From CAKVLS01 sp045605365 (lineage in GTDB: Bacteria; Bacillota; Clostridia; Christensenellales; UBA1242): DNA of 13,712 bases. Below the pieces are notes generated by a model. The model saw only the letters and a list, made by a program, of their open reading frames with translations. It searched no databases and was not told the DNA's origin. A program made the translations under genes and the position numbers. The stretch covers positions 1 to 13,712 of the forward strand of contig JAZUPV010000096.1 in assembly GCA_045605365.1 (NCBI GenBank), given 5' to 3'. Numbering within the stretch: the stretch's first letter is position 1; each line of letters begins with the position of its first letter. Of the stretch, positions 13,671 through 13,712 are shown in pieces.

Positions 13671-13712
13671 TTAAAAAATGCTAAATATCCAAACAATCGC
13701 ACCAGCGATTAT
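13671..13712 (-). CDS. C-terminal end of an unidentified upstream gene (partial)
   Basis: One reading frame is open from the window edge for 13 codons, giving a hydrophobic tail (IIAGAIVWIFSIF) that ends in TAA at 13673-13671. The other two frames stop: one at the very edge, the other after nine codons. The stop lies 22 bases before the CPBP gene start, consistent with the same operon. The fragment looks like the end of a membrane protein, but it is too short to identify and may not be coding. Confidence 0.3.
   Translation of the reverse strand: MIAGAIVWIFSIF

Noticed and set aside
1..13712. CRISPR array, tRNA/rRNA, insertion sequence, prophage or toxin-antitoxin pair
   Set aside because: I found no regularly spaced direct repeats, no cloverleaf or CCA-ended tRNA pattern, no transposase or integrase motifs and no paired small genes; nearly all the sequence is explained by conserved genes.

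Overview
This AT-rich window looks like chromosomal core DNA from a low-GC, endospore-forming Firmicute, probably an uncultured member of Clostridia. The evidence is AGGAGG-type ribosome sites, a Firmicute-style glmU-pth-mfd-prsA gene order, a tRNA adenosine deaminase and RlmH of Firmicute type, and a YwmB-like gene next to a SpoIIQ-like M23 gene start. I cannot place it lower than that. No RNA genes, insertion sequences, phage genes or CRISPR repeats are visible. All genes but one lie on the minus strand, so the layout below runs from high to low coordinates.

At 13712-10733 there is a tightly coupled unit. The last codons of an unknown gene are followed by a CPBP/Rce1-type membrane protease, rlmH (23S rRNA pseudouridine methyltransferase), an M14 zinc peptidase and tadA. 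The CPBP/rlmH and M14/tadA junctions are 4-base ATGA overlaps. The M14 Shine-Dalgarno overlaps the rlmH stop codon, and the M14 gene has no ATG, GTG, TTG or CTG start: it apparently begins at ATT.

At 10712-5297 a near-consensus sigma-A promoter drives two GlmU-related genes, pth and mfd. The first GlmU-like protein has lost the UTP-binding loop and stops partway into its left-handed beta-helix. The second is a stand-alone GlmU acetyltransferase domain with all the main active-site residues. The two share a roughly 70-residue stretch of helix, so this is a duplication or remodelling and not a simple frameshift split.

At 5289-2071 a promoter precedes a large PrsA-like lipoprotein foldase, then a terminator, then a flippase-like (LPG synthase TM/UPF0104) membrane protein. 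That gene converges on the only plus-strand gene (874-1941), an exported polysaccharide-deacetylase-like protein, and the two share a bidirectional terminator. At 831-1 a YwmB-like exported protein is followed by the N-terminus of a membrane-anchored M23/SpoIIQ-like protein that runs off the window. That cluster hints at sporulation.

The common theme is the cell envelope (UDP-GlcNAc synthesis, wall peptidases, deacetylase, foldase, flippase) mixed with translation and DNA-repair housekeeping. I see no defence or mobile system. The points most worth a second look are the GlmU pair, the ATT start, and the promoter whose start site falls on the first ATG of the GlmU-like gene.
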